A stretch of 15,896 bases of DNA, taken from positions 1 through 15,896 of the forward strand of contig JAEYVZ010000102.1 of NCBI GenBank assembly GCA_023431405.1, written 5' to 3'. The position numbers and the translations under genes are program-made. Under the pieces are notes generated by a model. The model searched no databases, was not told the origin of the DNA, and worked only from the letters and a program-made list of their open reading frames with translations. This document shows, in pieces, positions 1 through 6,929 of the stretch; position 1 is the stretch's first letter; every line of letters starts with the position of its first letter. The DNA comes from Actinomycetes bacterium (GTDB lineage: Bacteria > Actinomycetota > Actinomycetes > Actinomycetales > Microbacteriaceae).

Positions 1-33
1 ATCGGCAGTCTGCTCGACGGCTTCTTCGACTGA
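1..33 (+). CDS. C-terminal end of an unidentified plus-strand gene (partial)
   Basis: Frame 1 reads IGSLLDGFFD and ends at TGA (31-33). The gene would converge on hpf, and the strong hairpin at 64-102 lies between the two stops, as expected for a shared terminator. Ten residues are too few to name a protein. In many actinobacteria secA follows hpf in the same direction, but the minus-strand frame opening at the ATG at 62 does not read like a SecA N-terminus, so I do not call secA here. Confidence 0.4.
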   Translation: MGSLLDGFFD

Positions 34-63
34 TCCCGCGCCGGCGCGGCGGCAGCGGGCATG

Positions 64-102
64 ACGAAGGCGACCGGGCCGAACGGCACCGGTCGCCTTC
101 GT
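64..102. terminator. Bidirectional hairpin terminator between converging genes
   Basis: There is a perfect 14-bp inverted repeat: ACGAAGGCGACCGG (64-77) and CCGGTCGCCTTCGT (89-102), with an 11-nt loop. It lies 41 bases past the hpf stop on the minus strand and 30 bases past the stop at 31-33 on the plus strand. Neither side has a T-tract, which is common for actinobacterial terminators. It probably ends both the hpf operon and the plus-strand gene to the left. Confidence 0.8.
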
Positions 103-143
103 ATGAGCACGTCACCGGGCGCGAGCACCCGGTGCGCGGCACA

Positions 144-800
144 TCAGGAAGCCAGCTGCTCCGGGGATGCCGTGGTCGTCAACGAGATCACACCGTAGTC
201 CCAGCCCTTGCGCCGGTAGACGACGCTCGGGTGGTCGGTGCGGGCGTCGATGAACAGGAAGAAGTCGTGACCGACGAGCTCCATGCGGTCGACGGCGTCT
301 TCGACGCTCATCCACTCCGGCTCGAACTGCTTGGTGCGGATGACGACCGGGGTGTACTCCTCTTCCTCCTCGGTGAGCTGCACGGGAACCTCGCCGGTGG
401 CGACGGCGCGGAGCACCTCGACGGAGGCCGGCTGCACGTCGATCCCTTCGATCGCGCCGCTGCCCTTCTCGAACTTGGCTCCGCGCGGGTGATTGCGGGC
501 GTCGACGCGCTTGTCCTTCGCACGTCGCAGCTGCTCGGCGAGCTTGTCGACGGCCATATCGAGCGCCACGAACTTGTCGTTGTCGGTGGCCTCTGCGCGA
601 ACGATCGGTCCCTTGCCGGTGACCGTGAGCTCCACCGTCTCCTCTTCGCGACCACCGTTGTGGTAGGCGCGGTGGGTGACTTTGACGTCGAGCCGCTGAG
701 CGCGCGGCGCGAGGGTCTCGATGCGGGCGGATTTCTCCTCTGTCACCGTGCGGAAGCGATCGCTGATGCTCACTCCGACGCCGACGATGTTGGTTTCCAT
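144..800 (-). CDS. hpf: Long-form ribosome hibernation promoting factor (HPF/RaiA family)
   Basis: A 218-residue cytoplasmic protein with the two-domain layout of long HPF. Residues about 1-100 form the S30AE/RaiA domain that binds near the 30S decoding centre. After an acidic linker with a run of Glu (about 144-148), residues about 150-208 form the C-terminal domain that pairs two 30S subunits into 100S dimers (FEPEWMSVEDAVDRMELVGHDFFLF, split as 159-178 and 179-183). The length matches the long form of Firmicutes and actinobacteria rather than the short E. coli form. The ATG at 800 is preceded at 5 nt by AAGGAGGT (806-813), an almost ideal ribosome site and stronger than those of its neighbours. 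It is the last gene of the mtrA-mtrB-lpqB-comF-hpf run, and the 91-bp gap before it could carry its own promoter. The M. tuberculosis counterpart in the same place is Rv3241c. Confidence 0.95.
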   Translation of the reverse strand: METNIVGVGVSISDRFRTVTEEKSARIETLAPRAQRLDVKVTHRAYHNGGREEETVELTVTGKGPIVRAEATDNDKFVALDMAVDKLAEQLRRAKDKRVDARNHPRGAKFEKGSGAIEGIDVQPASVEVLRAVATGEVPVQLTEEEEEYTPVVIRTKQFEPEWMSVEDAVDRMELVGHDFFLFIDARTDHPSVVYRRKGWDYGVISLTTTASPEQLAS

Positions 801-805
801 CCCTG

Positions 806-813
806 ACCTCCTT
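806..813 (-). promoter_or_regulatory. Very strong Shine-Dalgarno of hpf
   Basis: On the minus strand AAGGAGGT lies 5 nt before the hpf ATG, an eight-base complement to the 16S rRNA tail. It fixes the start at 800 and suggests efficient translation whenever the message is made. Confidence 0.85.
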
Positions 814-818
814 GTTCC

Positions 819-844
819 GGGTCCACCCGGTCAAGGGCGGACCC
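819..844 (-). other. Hairpin in the hpf leader
   Basis: GGGTCC (819-824) pairs with GGACCC (839-844). After one mismatch (825/838) three more C-G pairs close a 6-nt loop. The structure ends 5 nt before the Shine-Dalgarno of hpf. It could be a weak terminator or processing site after comF, or a leader structure influencing hpf translation. Only the pairing is seen; its role is a guess. Confidence 0.4.
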
Positions 845-891
845 TGAGTTCGCCTTTGTCCCTTCAACGCTATCGGTGGGGCGGTCGGATG

Positions 892-1662
892 TCACGTGGC
901 GGACGCCGTGAGAAACCTTCGTCCCCCACGTCTGGGGGTCGCCGCCACCGTGACCGCGCACACGACCTCCGCGCCCGCGTCGCGGAGCGTGTGCGCGGCC
1001 TCGGCGAGGGTCGCACCCGTGGTCACGACGTCGTCGACCAGGACGACACGCGCCCCGTCGCGGGGCCGGGCGCGGAAGGTGCCGACGACGTTCCCGGCGC
1101 GCTCGGCCCGACCGAGTGCACGCTGGTCGCGCGACGCGCGCGCGGCGCGCAGCGCGCGGACGGGGTGGGCGCCGGCACGGCGGACGAGCAGTTCCGTGAC
1201 GCTGTACCCGCGGCGCCGGAACGCGGCGCGCGACGAGGGCACGGGAACGACCGCGGTGTTCTCGTCGAGATGCGGCGCGAGCACGGTGCGCAAGGCGACT
1301 CCGAGCGGGCGTGCGAGTGAGGTGCGCCCATCCTGCTTGAGGGCGCGGATGACGCGCGCCACCGCGCCGTCGTACGCGAGAGCCGAATGCACGCGAAGGC
1401 CGCACGCGAGGGTCTGCGACAACGGCCACGCCGCTGCGTCGTGGCCTGTCGGCACCCCCGGGCCAGGCGAATCGAGTGTCTTCGGCACAAGCGCGTCGGC
1501 ACAGGCGGGACACAGCGCCGCCCCGGGCTGGTCGCACGCGGCGCACCAGACGGGGAAGAGAACGGCGAGCGCCGCGCCCATCGACGGCGCGAGGCGACGC
1601 CGCAGAGAAGACGGCGAGACGGGCGCCGCAGAGAGGAGAGAAGGGCGATCGAGATACGGCAT
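892..1662 (-). CDS. comF: ComF-family phosphoribosyltransferase-like protein
   Basis: About 256 residues from the ATG at 1662. Near the N-terminus lies a ComF zinc ribbon (Cys40, Cys43, Cys51, Cys54: CAAC and CPAC). The phosphoribosyltransferase fold follows: RALKQDGR (106-113), PVPSSRAAFRRRGYS (140-154), an ALGRAERAGNV segment (182-192), and the PRPP-loop signature VVLVDDVVTTGAT (206-218) with both acidic residues. ComF acts in DNA uptake in competent bacteria, but in actinobacteria its role is unproven. The frame stays open to 1815, which would overlap lpqB by about 60 bp, and no good ribosome site supports that. The ATG at 1662 or the GTG at 1671 gives a family-typical N-terminus. The 92-bp gap after lpqB fits co-transcription. 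The same-position gene in M. tuberculosis is Rv3242c. Confidence 0.87.
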   Translation of the reverse strand: MPYLDRPSLLSAAPVSPSSLRRRLAPSMGAALAVLFPVWCAACDQPGAALCPACADALVPKTLDSPGPGVPTGHDAAAWPLSQTLACGLRVHSALAYDGAVARVIRALKQDGRTSLARPLGVALRTVLAPHLDENTAVVPVPSSRAAFRRRGYSVTELLVRRAGAHPVRALRAARASRDQRALGRAERAGNVVGTFRARPRDGARVVLVDDVVTTGATLAEAAHTLRDAGAEVVCAVTVAATPRRGGRRFLTASAT

Positions 1663-1754
1663 CCCCGCCACACTGCCCCGCTCGTGCCCGCTGCGCGCCG
1701 CTTCGCCGAGGGCTGGGCACAGGCGATCGCGCGAGGGCACCTGGGGAGGAGACG

Positions 1755-3452
1755 TCAGTCGGGTGAGCCCTTCTGCACCGCGACGAACGCGACATCCGAG
1801 GCGATGAGCGACCACGCCGCGCCACGCTGACCGAACAGCTGGCCCTCGGAATCGAGGATGCGGACCGTGCCCGACTCGTTCCCGCCCGCGATCCCCGTCG
1901 CACCCTCGGGTGCGCGCGTCTGCGTCGACGGTCCCCCCACCGGCTGCTCGATCACGATCTGCTGGCTGCCCACTCCGGCAAGCACCGCGAGAGTCGCGTC
2001 ATCGAGCCACACCATGCCGATCCCGTCACCGGGGAGCGTGCCCAACGGCAGGGGGTCGCTGAATCGCTCCGGCGCGCCGTCCGGGCTGCGCACGATGCCG
2101 GCGACCATCACCGTCGGGCGTCCCCCGTCGACGACGAGCGCGGCGACGCGCGTGCCGTCGCGGGAGACCCGCATCGCGGAGATGCGTGTCGCCCCCGGCC
2201 ACGCCCCGGCGACCTCGTAGCGCGTGCCGTCGGGACCGAACGCGAACACGGCCGACGGCGTCGAGGCCGGCACCGAATACACGAACTCGCTCGGATCGGA
2301 GGTGGGAGGGATGAGACGGTCGCGGGCGTCGAGGGCTTGGGTCGCGCCATCGGAGCGCACGCGCCAGACCTCGCCCGAAGCGGTGAGGACGGCGGCGTTG
2401 ACGCGATCGGCGTCGACCTCTGCGGCGACCGCGCCGGACGAGACGACCGCCGGGCTCAGCCCCGGCACCGGCTCCACGTCGGTGCCGGACAGGAAGCCGA
2501 ACGCGTCGCCGGAACGCACCAGCGAACGCGACTCGATGCGCGTGCTGCGCACCGGAGCCGCCGTGGCCGCCAGCGGCTGGCCGTCGACGAGCATCTGAAC
2601 GCCCCCGACCCGGGCCGTCGCCAGGCTCCGCTCCAGCTGCACCTGCATGCGGTCGAGCGTCAGCTGATCGAGGTCGCGGGCGGCGGTGCGCAGCGACACC
2701 TCGGCGACCTGCGAGCGCACCGGCACCGACGGCCCGACCAGCCCCGCGCTCTCCGAGAAGGCGGTCACGACGGAGTCGGCGAGCCACGCGCTCGGCCGAC
2801 CGCTCACGAGCGCCTCCGTGATGCGCGTCGGCGCGTTCTCGACGGCGAACCACCGCTGGTCGGGAACGAGGTAGGTCCACGACGGGTCGAAGTACATGAG
2901 CGAGTAGCTCCGGAAGACGGAAGCGAACCGGTTGCGGTCGAGCACGATGCCGTCGGGCGCATCAGCGATCCGCCACTGGCCGCCGACCTGCTCGAGACGG
3001 TACGTGAGCGTGGCCGGTCCGCTGTCCACCACCGTGTAGGCGCCGGTCGCGTCGACGGAGGCCTCCGGCAGGATCTCGACCGCGACCTCACCCTCGGCCG
3101 GCTCCGTCATGGTGCGCTGGTCGGGGGCGTACACCGTGACCCCGGCGGTCGGCTGCCACCGCTCGGCGAACGCGTCGGTGAGGAACAGCTGCGCCACCCC
3201 CCAGTCGTTGCGGGGTCCCGTGGCGGCGGCGATGAAGCCGTCGACGACCTGCTGCGGCGTCATCCCGGGGGCGGGCTCCTCGGGATTGAAGAAGACGGCC
3301 GGATCCTCCGCCGCATCCGCCGCCGCCCGTCCGAGCTTGACGGGACCGCTCACCGGCAGGCCGGCGCACGCGGTGAGGGCGGCCGCGAGAACGGCGGCGG
3401 CGAGCGCACCCGCGACGCGGCGGATGCGGTGGCCGGTCGGCATCCCGGTCAT
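1755..3452 (-). CDS. lpqB: Lipoprotein LpqB, partner of the MtrAB system
   Basis: 565 residues. The N-terminus is a lipoprotein signal: basic HRIRR, a hydrophobic Ala-rich stretch (13-26), and lipobox LTAC with the lipidated Cys29 followed by Ala-Gly. The mature protein therefore sits on the outer face of the membrane. Residues about 55-190 form the N-terminal domain and about 195-290 a GerMN-like domain. The remainder (about 310-565) is the LpqB beta-propeller region, with repeated strands such as TRISAMRVSRDGTRVAALVV (424-443). In mycobacteria LpqB interacts with the MtrB sensor and affects MtrA phosphorylation and cell-wall homeostasis. The start is firm: ATGA overlaps the mtrB stop by 4 nt, and GGGAGGA lies 6 nt upstream. 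This implies translational coupling to mtrB. Confidence 0.95.
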   Translation of the reverse strand: MTGMPTGHRIRRVAGALAAAVLAAALTACAGLPVSGPVKLGRAAADAAEDPAVFFNPEEPAPGMTPQQVVDGFIAAATGPRNDWGVAQLFLTDAFAERWQPTAGVTVYAPDQRTMTEPAEGEVAVEILPEASVDATGAYTVVDSGPATLTYRLEQVGGQWRIADAPDGIVLDRNRFASVFRSYSLMYFDPSWTYLVPDQRWFAVENAPTRITEALVSGRPSAWLADSVVTAFSESAGLVGPSVPVRSQVAEVSLRTAARDLDQLTLDRMQVQLERSLATARVGGVQMLVDGQPLAATAAPVRSTRIESRSLVRSGDAFGFLSGTDVEPVPGLSPAVVSSGAVAAEVDADRVNAAVLTASGEVWRVRSDGATQALDARDRLIPPTSDPSEFVYSVPASTPSAVFAFGPDGTRYEVAGAWPGATRISAMRVSRDGTRVAALVVDGGRPTVMVAGIVRSPDGAPERFSDPLPLGTLPGDGIGMVWLDDATLAVLAGVGSQQIVIEQPVGGPSTQTRAPEGATGIAGGNESGTVRILDSEGQLFGQRGAAWSLIASDVAFVAVQKGSPD

Positions 3453-5143
3453 GCTCTTCCTCCCGTGGAGCTCTTCACGATCTCGATCGGCTGGGTCAGC
3501 CCCAGGTCGTCGAGGGTGGCGCCGTCGTCGCCCGGGTCGACGGGGATCGGCGACGAGGTGCCGATGGGCGCGGCACCGCGCGGAAGGGTGAGCACGAAGT
3601 TCGTGCCACGACCGAGGTCGGACCAGACGGCGAGGGTTCCGCCGTGGAGCTTCGCGTCACCGAGGGCGATCGACAGCCCGAGCCCCGTGCCGCCGATCGT
3701 CCGCTTGCGCGACGGGTCGGCGCGCCAGAAGCGGTCGAACACCCGCTCGACGTCGTCGGGGCGCATCCCCAGTCCGTAGTCGCGCACGCCGACGGCGACC
3801 GCCCGCTGGTCGCTGTCGACGGTGACGACGATCGGCCGGCCCTCGCCGTGCTCGATGGCGTTTCCCAGGAGGTTCCGGACGATGCGCCGCACGCGGCGGG
3901 GATCCATGTCGACCGGCGAGTATCCGCCGGGAGCGACGACACGCACGTCGGTGCCGTGCTGCTCGGCGAGCTGCTGCATCGAGGCGACGACGTCCTCCGC
4001 GAGGTGCGCGAGACTCGTCGGCTCCTTCTCCAGCTGCACCGACCCCGCGTCGTACCGGCTGATCTCCAGCAGGTCGGTGAGCAGCGTCTCGAAGCGCTGC
4101 ACCTGGGCGTGCAGCAGCTCAGCGGCACGCGCGGTCGTCGGGTCGAACCCCTCCCGCTGATCATTGAGCATGTCGGATGCGAGACGGATCGTCGTCAGCG
4201 GCGTACGCAGCTCGTGCGAGACGTCGGAGACGAACCTCTGCTGCACGAGCGACAGATCGGCGAGCTCCTTGATCTGACTCTCGATGCTGTCGGCCATCGC
4301 GTTGAACGACCGGCCGAGCGTCGCGAACTCGTCTTCGCCGTGCACGGGCAGGCGCACCCCCAGGTCGCCCGCGGCCAGCTTGGCGCTCGTCTCGGCAGCC
4401 TGTCCGATCGGCACGGTGATCGAGCGCAGCACGAACCACGAGATGGCGCCGATGAGCACGACGAGCACGAGACCGACGCCCCACAGGGTCACCTGCACGA
4501 AGCGGAGCGTCTCGGCTTCCGCGGCCAGGTCGTAGGCGAAGTACAGCTCGTACGGGCCGGCTTCGGGAAGCACGATCTGCTGCCCGATGACCACGCCGGG
4601 CACCATGCCGCCATCGTCGGTGGGGAGGGCGATCGACTGCCAGGCCTGGTAGGCACTGTCGGACGCGACCGCCGAACGCAGCTCGGGCGACAGCAGCGAC
4701 TCGGTGAGCCCACCGGCATCCAGGTCCTGAGGCGCGACCGCCGACGGCTCGGACGACACCCGGAACATGGCGTACATGTCGGTGCCCGCCTGACGGAACT
4801 GGGTGGACTGCACCTCGCGCATGAGGTTCTCGAGGGCTGCACGGCTGCCTTCGACCTCGGCGGCGTCGAACGTCGTCTGCGCCGCGAGGGTGGCACGCTG
4901 TGCCGACTCCTCGACCTGCGCGACCCGCGACTCGAAGAGGTCGTTCTGGATCGCCAGCGCCATCCAGACGAGCGCCACGAGGATGGTCAGCGCGGTCAGA
5001 CCGAGGGTGAGTGCCAGCGTGCGGAAGCGCAGCGAACGGCGCCACGCGTGTACGACCGAGTCGGGCCACGAGCGCCAGTCGCGCCAGGTCGGCAGCGCCG
5101 CGGTGCGGGCCGATGCGGTCGCCGAAGCCACGATGGGTGACAC
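3449..5143 (-). CDS. mtrB: Sensor histidine kinase MtrB
   Basis: 564 residues, membrane-bound. The first transmembrane helix is at about 42-66, an extracytoplasmic sensor region at about 67-217, and the second helix at about 218-240. HAMP follows (about 239-292). The HisKA domain carries the phospho-accepting His310 in FVSDVSHELRTPL (304-316). The ATPase domain has N-box NLLGNAIEH (424-432), G1 DYGLGM (455-460), F-box ERVFDRFWR (466-474) and G2 GGTGLGL (484-490). All catalytic motifs are intact. A polar tail of about 40 residues follows, as in other MtrB proteins. It phosphorylates MtrA, which controls cell division, peptidoglycan hydrolases and osmotic response in actinobacteria. The start is GTG, 4 nt after the mtrA stop, with only a weak ribosome site (AGCGAG), so translation probably depends on coupling to mtrA. 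Confidence 0.96.
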   Translation of the reverse strand: MSPIVASATASARTAALPTWRDWRSWPDSVVHAWRRSLRFRTLALTLGLTALTILVALVWMALAIQNDLFESRVAQVEESAQRATLAAQTTFDAAEVEGSRAALENLMREVQSTQFRQAGTDMYAMFRVSSEPSAVAPQDLDAGGLTESLLSPELRSAVASDSAYQAWQSIALPTDDGGMVPGVVIGQQIVLPEAGPYELYFAYDLAAEAETLRFVQVTLWGVGLVLVVLIGAISWFVLRSITVPIGQAAETSAKLAAGDLGVRLPVHGEDEFATLGRSFNAMADSIESQIKELADLSLVQQRFVSDVSHELRTPLTTIRLASDMLNDQREGFDPTTARAAELLHAQVQRFETLLTDLLEISRYDAGSVQLEKEPTSLAHLAEDVVASMQQLAEQHGTDVRVVAPGGYSPVDMDPRRVRRIVRNLLGNAIEHGEGRPIVVTVDSDQRAVAVGVRDYGLGMRPDDVERVFDRFWRADPSRKRTIGGTGLGLSIALGDAKLHGGTLAVWSDLGRGTNFVLTLPRGAAPIGTSSPIPVDPGDDGATLDDLGLTQPIEIVKSSTGGRA

Positions 5144-5147
5144 CTCG

Positions 5148-5837
5148 CTAGACGGCGGCGCCCGCGCGGTACCCGACGCCGCGCACCGTCGTGACGATCT
5201 TCGGATTGTCGGGGTCGATCTCGACCTTGGCCCGCAGTCGCTGCACGTGCACGTTCACCAGACGCGTGTCGGCCTTGTAGTGGTAGCCCCACACCTGTTC
5301 GAGCAGCGCTTCGCGCGAGAAGACCTGCTGCGGCTTGGATGCCAGGGCGACGAGAAGCTCGAATTCGAGCGGGGTGAGGGCGATGACCGTGTCACCGCGA
5401 CGCACCTCATGGGCGGCGACGTCGACGGCGAGATCGCCGATGCGCAGCATCTCGGCCGGGGCGGCGGCGGCCGGACGCAGGCGGGTGCGGATGCGCGCGA
5501 CCAGCTCCTTCGGATTGAACGGCTTCACGATGTAGTCATCGGCGCCCGACTCGAGCCCGCGCACGACGTCGGCCGTGTCGGTGCGGGCGGTGAGCATGAT
5601 GATCGGCACGCCAGACTCAGCGCGGATGCGCGTGCAGATCTCGATGCCGTCGACGCCCGGGAGCATCAGGTCGAGCAGCACGAGGTCGGGCCGCTCCTGC
5701 CGCCACACGTCGACGGCGGCAGCGCCGTCGGCGCAGAACAGGGGCTCGAACCCCTCGGTGCGCAGCACGATGCCGATCATCTCTGCCAGAGCGGTGTCGT
5801 CGTCGACGACGAGGATGCGGGATGCCATCTGACCCAT
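5148..5837 (-). CDS. mtrA: DNA-binding response regulator MtrA (OmpR/PhoB type)
   Basis: 229 residues. The receiver domain starts with ILVVDDD (7-13), has the phospho-acceptor in LVLLDLMLPG, the switch Thr in IIMLTART and the Lys in IVKPFNPKEL. The C-terminal winged helix shows TPLEFELLVAL, EALLEQVWGY, TRLVNVHVQRLRAKVE and VRGVGYRAG. It closely matches mycobacterial MtrA (228 residues). Two ATGs are possible: 5837 (MGQMASR) and 5828 (MASR). I prefer 5837 because GAAGGA lies 3 nt upstream. The frame runs open to 6035, but that extension reads as non-protein and crosses the divergent promoter region. This is the first gene of the operon, and the stop TAG is 4 nt before mtrB. MtrA is often essential in actinobacteria. 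Confidence 0.96.
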   Translation of the reverse strand: MGQMASRILVVDDDTALAEMIGIVLRTEGFEPLFCADGAAAVDVWRQERPDLVLLDLMLPGVDGIEICTRIRAESGVPIIMLTARTDTADVVRGLESGADDYIVKPFNPKELVARIRTRLRPAAAAPAEMLRIGDLAVDVAAHEVRRGDTVIALTPLEFELLVALASKPQQVFSREALLEQVWGYHYKADTRLVNVHVQRLRAKVEIDPDNPKIVTTVRGVGYRAGAAV

Positions 5838-6038
5838 TCGTCCTTCGGGTTCGGCCGGTGCCGGTGCGCGCCAGGGTGAGTGCGCTGACTGACACAGTAT
5901 CGGACGGTTCTGCGAAGGGGGCGGGAGTCGCCTCGCTCCTCGGGGCGGCGAGGGGGACGCCGCACCCCGTCTGTCGCATCGAGCCCGGCGGGGGCAGAAT
6001 CGTCCTCGATGGCCGGTCAGCCCAGGAAAGGACACGTC
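5838..6038. promoter_or_regulatory. Divergent mtrA / aqpZ promoter region
   Basis: This 201-bp gap must hold the promoters of the mtrA operon (minus) and aqpZ (plus). On the minus strand TACTGT (5899-5894) fits the TANNNT -10 form, about 57 nt before the mtrA start. On the plus strand CAGAAT (5997-6002 or close by) is a possible -10 for aqpZ. Neither has a convincing -35, so the exact sites are uncertain. I see no clear palindromic operator here. Confidence 0.4.
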
Positions 6039-6848
6039 ATGAGCACCGATCCGATACCCGACACCCCGTCAGAGCCGACTCCCCTCGACCACACTCCTGC
6101 CCCCGCCGGACCATCGACGGGCGTGATCCTGCTCGCCGAAGCGGCCGGCACCTTCCTCCTGGTCTTCGGCTCGATCGGTGCCGCCCTGTTCGCCGCCGAC
6201 TTCGGCGTCGGCGAGAACGGCACCTCCCTCGGAATCGGGTTCGTGGGGGTCGCGCTGGCGTTCGGCCTCACGGTGATCGCGGGCGCCTACGCGTGGGGGC
6301 CGATCTCCGGCGGACATTTCAACCCGGCCGTCACCCTGGGCCTCGCTGCGGCCGGCCGCTTCCCCTGGCGCGACACGCTGGGGTACATCATCGCCCAGAT
6401 CGTCGGGGGCGCGATCGGCACGAGTCTCCTCGTGCTCATCGGCCTGTTCGGACCGGCAGGGTGGCTGAGCGACCGTCAGGCGGCGGGGTTCGCCAGCAAC
6501 GGGTTCGGCGAGCACTCCCCCGGCGGCTTCGGCCTCGGGGCCGCCATCACCGCCGAGATCCTCTTCACAGGCATCTTCGTCCTCGTCATCCTCGGCGTCA
6601 CCCACGCCACCCGCGGCACGAAGCTGGCGGGGCTCGTCATCGGATTGACCCTCACCCTCATCCACCTGGCATCCATTCCGATCGACAACACGTCGGTCAA
6701 CCCGGCCCGCTCGATCGCCACCGCCATCTACGGCGGCGGCGACGCGCTGGTGCAGCTGTGGGTCTTCCTCGTCTTCCCGATCGTGGGTGCGCTGTTGGCG
6801 GGTTTCGCCCACCGCGCGCTGTTCGACGGGCCTGACGCCGCCAGCTGA
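6039..6848 (+). CDS. aqpZ: Aquaporin of the AqpZ (water channel) type
   Basis: 269 residues, six membrane helices and two NPA half-helices: HFNPAVTLG (NPA at 95-97) and SVNPARS (NPA at 221-223). The four pore-lining selectivity residues of E. coli AqpZ are all kept at the matching places: Phe75 (VALAFGL), His209 (LIHLASIP), Thr218 (NTSVNPAR) and Arg224. This predicts a narrow water-selective pore rather than a glycerol facilitator. The first 28 or so residues are an unusual Pro/Thr/Ser-rich cytoplasmic tail not seen in E. coli AqpZ. The start at 6039 is chosen because AGGAAAGGA lies 6 nt upstream; the in-frame ATG at 6009 has no such site. It is divergent from mtrA and converges on katG. Water flux is the known family function; a role in peroxide transport is only a possibility from context. 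Confidence 0.94.
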   Translation: MSTDPIPDTPSEPTPLDHTPAPAGPSTGVILLAEAAGTFLLVFGSIGAALFAADFGVGENGTSLGIGFVGVALAFGLTVIAGAYAWGPISGGHFNPAVTLGLAAAGRFPWRDTLGYIIAQIVGGAIGTSLLVLIGLFGPAGWLSDRQAAGFASNGFGEHSPGGFGLGAAITAEILFTGIFVLVILGVTHATRGTKLAGLVIGLTLTLIHLASIPIDNTSVNPARSIATAIYGGGDALVQLWVFLVFPIVGALLAGFAHRALFDGPDAAS

Positions 6849-6871
6849 GCGGCATCGTCTCGGCCGGCATG

Positions 6872-6906
6872 CGGAAGGCCCGCCCCCGTGGGGCGCGGGC
6901 CGTCCG
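6872..6906. terminator. Bidirectional hairpin terminator between aqpZ and katG
   Basis: GGCCCGC (6877-6883) pairs with GCGGGCC (6895-6901). Inside, after one mismatch, three C-G pairs close a GTG loop. Outside, after one mismatch, CGGA (6872-6875) pairs with TCCG (6903-6906). It lies 24 bases after the aqpZ stop and 24 bases after the katG stop on the other strand, so it can serve both. There is no T-tract. Confidence 0.75.
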
Positions 6907-6929
6907 GTGCGTCAGCGCGGTATGCGCGT

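Noticed and set aside
1..62. Minus-strand start of secA left of hpf
   Set aside because: The frame from the ATG at 62 reads MPAAAPARDQSKK, unlike SecA N-termini, and the strong terminator lies just upstream of it. A plus-strand gene end fits better.
2337..3779. Long plus-strand frame of 480 codons opposite lpqB and mtrB
   Set aside because: It lies opposite intact lpqB and mtrB, reads as Arg/Gly/His-rich low-complexity protein and has no family motif. It is a by-product of high GC at third codon positions.
3644..5140. Plus-strand frame of 498 codons opposite mtrB
   Set aside because: It is antisense to a complete histidine kinase with all motifs. Composition is typical of a mirror frame and no start signal is seen.
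5838..6035. N-terminal extension of MtrA to 295 residues
   Set aside because: Response regulators start with the receiver strand. The extension would use up the divergent promoter region and reads as Pro/Arg-rich filler.
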